From Dysidea avara (taxonomy: Eukaryota; Porifera; Demospongiae; Dictyoceratida; Dysideidae), in NCBI RefSeq assembly GCF_963678975.1, contig NC_089276.1:32549716-32613715 (forward strand): 64,000 nucleotides of DNA. The letters are read 5' to 3'. Made by a program: the position numbers and the translations under genes. Positions 61,658 through 64,000 of the stretch are shown here, piece by piece; the first letter of the stretch is position 1; every line of letters starts with the position of its first letter. Below the pieces are notes generated by a model that was not told where the DNA came from, did not search any database, and saw only the letters and a program-made list of their open reading frames with translations.

Positions 61658-63520
61658 AACTTACTGTGACTCCACTGAAGTTTTGTTGTGACTGACGATT
61701 AAATCTCTCTGAACTACATCCAAACGACACTCTATTATTATTACGATAACTGCTAACACTGCCAGCAGCAGGTGGGGCTGTTCTAATTCTGGTGTAGTGT
61801 CCAGGACCAGGATCATACTACATATGGGATGAATATAGTCTTTACAAACCTATAGGTATAGCTAGCTACACACTGTGAACTTGTACCATACATCTGGGAC
61901 CAGCAATTCTACATTAGATTACATGAGTATCCTTTATAGGACCACCTCACCTTGTCACGTGGCCACTGACTGAGAGTAGAGCAGTACATTCTCTCACAAG
62001 GTCTGGGTGGGTATTGAGCATCTTGAGGAAATTGGCCGTGCATCCTGTGATGTCTATCCCCCCACTCATCTATCGACAATGGTATCTTATATGTCCCTGG
62101 ACCAAGGTGACGATTCTTTGCTGCCTACAAATATACATACTCCAAACATAGGATAAGTTATAGCTTATACTCACTCTTGCTGACTTGGAGCGATCACCAG
62201 TAAACAGGTCATAAGGACCTCTCTTGCCTGTTGTCTTGTCTAATAACTGATTGATAGAACCTTTACAAGTGTACTGGCCTGGGGCTAAGTGGGAACCCTA
62301 AAAATGACAACAATATGTACCTTCATCAAATAGATTTATAGCATAGAATCAGGCAACAATTACACAACATTGCATTCAGCTACAATACAACACTAGCATA
62401 GCTCACCACAGTGAGTTGAGTCCTAACGTTGTTTCCTCCACCCTCCAACATTCCCACCATACCTGGTGACCTCTTAGCTGTCTCCTCTATCACCTGACTA
62501 GGTATCCCTCCTTTACCATAACTACCTGGTCCTGGTAGACTTGATATGAACTACAATATAGAACGCTAAATAAGAATCAATACTAGCAATATATCAAGAG
62601 TTAATGTAGCTAGCTATATGTATGTAATACTTAAAACTACAGCAGCATGTACAGCGCACAAGCAAGAGTGAACTCTTGGTACAAGTAATCACCTTGTTTT
62701 CTACAGCTAAACGTGGTCCAGTGGACTGACATACTCCACGATGGCTTGATGGTCTGAACTGCTCTAGCTGCACAAAATCCTTGATGGGGTAACGTCCTGG
62801 ACCAAGATTCTCCCTCTGAAACAGAGTAAAGTTGAATGGCTACTTCAGTATTACATTTTATACTCACCAGAAATTTTTTGTGGTTCCATTGTTCCTTGTA
62901 CAGCATGTGTGGTATACCAGCTAGGCGAGCCACTTCCTGTGCTCGTCTCCAACCAGGTCCCTGTGACCTCCGTAACACTTCACGATCACTGAACCCTCCA
63001 ACTGCAATATCATAAGCTCCTGGAGCTAAACTACGACACTAAAGGCATGAAAGTACAAAGCAAATCGTTTTAAATGTAAACCCATTATAAAGAGATTAAT
63101 AGGACATCTAAACCCATTCACAAATGTTATGTGACACTTAACTAACAATTAACAACTTAATAGTACATTAACAGCCATATGAAGTGTCATCCACCCTCCA
63201 AACCAGCCCACTACACCATCATGTCACCATGAGGGTGCGCACACTCACTCACCTCAGCAGTGGTAGCTCGGTGACAGTATGGCACTTGCGTGTAGGTACC
63301 CGGCATTTTACTATTAGGGTGGACCCCAGATATGTCGAACCTGTAACGATAAAATCAAGTGCACATACTGAACATAACTTTCTCTCATGCACTAGCCCTA
63401 CTACAGAAAAGGGTTGTGTTGTACAGGGTGCTGGGGTTTATAAATCTATGTGTCTGATTAAAGAACACACCTCGCTGTTTGTATCCCGAACGGAGCTCCC
63501 TCATATCGCTTCATGTTCAT
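60620..63520 (-). CDS. CIMAP2: CIMAP2/LEXM-like sperm-tail PG-rich repeat protein
   Basis: Members of the STPG (PG-rich repeat) group bind ciliary or flagellar microtubules. Ten exons on the minus strand join in frame to 416 aa: 63,471-63,520; 63,253-63,340; 62,868-63,038; 62,693-62,815; 62,407-62,550; 62,175-62,297; 61,951-62,124; 61,665-61,817; 61,219-61,355; 60,620-60,707. The start YEGAPFGIQTARFDISGVHP, then GTYTQVPYC, is the LEXM (C1orf177) signature. PG-type repeats follow at about one per exon: LAPGAYDI, LGPGRYPI, LPGPGSYG, LAPGQYTC, LGPGTYKI and DPGPGHYT. GPGWRRAQEVARLAGIPHML matches the family's second block. Length is close to human LEXM as I recall it. The exon-per-repeat layout is regular, and all phases agree. 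Orthology to LEXM rather than another STPG protein is likely but not proven. Confidence 0.85.
61617..61657. repeat. Microsatellite (CGCA)n then (CA)n
   Basis: About seven CGCA units followed by CA units, in a CIMAP2 intron (between the exons at 61,665 and 61,355), close to the splice donor at 61,663-61,664. Confidence 0.9.
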
Positions 63521-63917
63521 TTTGATACAACAGTAATTAATAGATAATTACATAGTCGTAGAGAAATCAGCTCTTCTCTTTGCGAGCACGAGCCTTTCAC
63601 ATCTCTCCAGCTTGTTACCATGCCAATGACGTACGGATATTATCGTGTTTGGATTAATGCGTACGCCCTCGGGAAATATAGACTCGCGTGATTGTGGGAA
63701 AAACCCTATCATTGCACTGGTGCGATTTAATCAATAGTGAAAGTTAAACACTTATATTTTAGCTAATTTTACTTGCATATATGTTAATGTGTATGTATGT
63801 TATGTATGGGCACTGCTGAAAAGCAGTAGTTTTCTACTGATGCAGTCTTCCCAAAAAAAAAAGAAAAGTTCTCTACGCCGGACAGACGCGGACAGACGAG
63901 ACAGTCCACCGGCGGAG
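63521..63917. promoter_or_regulatory. Shared upstream region of CIMAP2 and the last gene
   Basis: 397 bp between two divergent start codons. It contains an AGCACGAGCC/CGCGTGATTG GC-richer patch (63,580-63,690) and a repeated CGGACAGACG (63,878-63,897) just upstream of the plus-strand ATG. No TATA box is evident. CIMAP2 may be transcribed from the left part. Confidence 0.4.
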
Positions 63918-63963
63918 ATGGACTCCAGTGAGGTACTACGAAAGTTTAGTGCTCCAGACAATG
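63918..63963 (+). CDS. First coding exon of an unrecognised gene (runs off the window)
   Basis: ATG in GGAGATGG context, reading MDSSEVLRKFSAPDN and then a GTATGT donor (GT at 63,964-63,965). The exon is 46 nt and ends in phase 1. Too short to identify. The clean Kozak context, GC-rich 5' side and donor support a real gene divergent from CIMAP2. Confidence 0.5.
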
Positions 63964-64000
63964 GTATGTTTGAGCATAGATTTATAAACCCCAGGTTCCT

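Overview
This is a eukaryotic window, about 64% A+T. It has spliced genes with short GT-AG introns and many transposon remnants. The five recognisable host genes (TTC33, PNKP, DMAP1, vasa, CIMAP2/LEXM) are animal genes. Their compact packing, together with the repeat and transposon-protein families seen here, points to a sponge, most likely a demosponge such as Amphimedon queenslandica. The species name is an inference; no database search was possible.

Positions 1-46,500 form a repeat landscape with almost no host genes. A segment at 4,155-13,090 is repeated in direct orientation at 37,400-45,520. The two copies differ by clean insertions, deletions and one small inversion. Other mobile or repetitive content includes: a 1.39-kb element with TA target duplications carrying two convergent intact genes, a HIRAN-domain protein and a helix-turn-helix protein (5,219-6,606); a family of near-perfect fold-back elements; a composite repeat containing a recurring ORF-like block; a hAT-type element with an 8-bp target duplication (21,138-21,817); a 2.4-kb element with two decayed convergent genes (23,905-26,345); non-LTR retrotransposon fragments; a decayed Myb/SANT-like gene; and a ~2-kb minisatellite with a 246-bp higher-order period, split by a 5'-truncated LINE. 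A run of 200 N lies at 22,069-22,268.

Positions 46,500-64,000 form a compact host gene block. In order they are: the first exon of TTC33 (minus strand, rest not found), PNKP (plus, 2 exons, 417 aa), DMAP1 (plus, 15 exons, 455 aa, with Ty3/gypsy debris in a 3-kb intron), a vasa/DDX4-type DEAD-box helicase (plus, 9 coding exons, 899 aa), CIMAP2/LEXM (minus, 10 exons, 416 aa), and the first exon of an unrecognised plus-strand gene at the edge. Exon phases join without a break in all four complete models. TTC33/PNKP and CIMAP2/last gene are divergent pairs with short shared upstream regions. DMAP1 and vasa are in tandem, and vasa and CIMAP2 converge. The genes serve DNA end repair (PNKP), chromatin acetylation and remodelling (DMAP1), germline RNA control (vasa) and probably ciliary or sperm-tail microtubules (CIMAP2). 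They are not an obvious single pathway.
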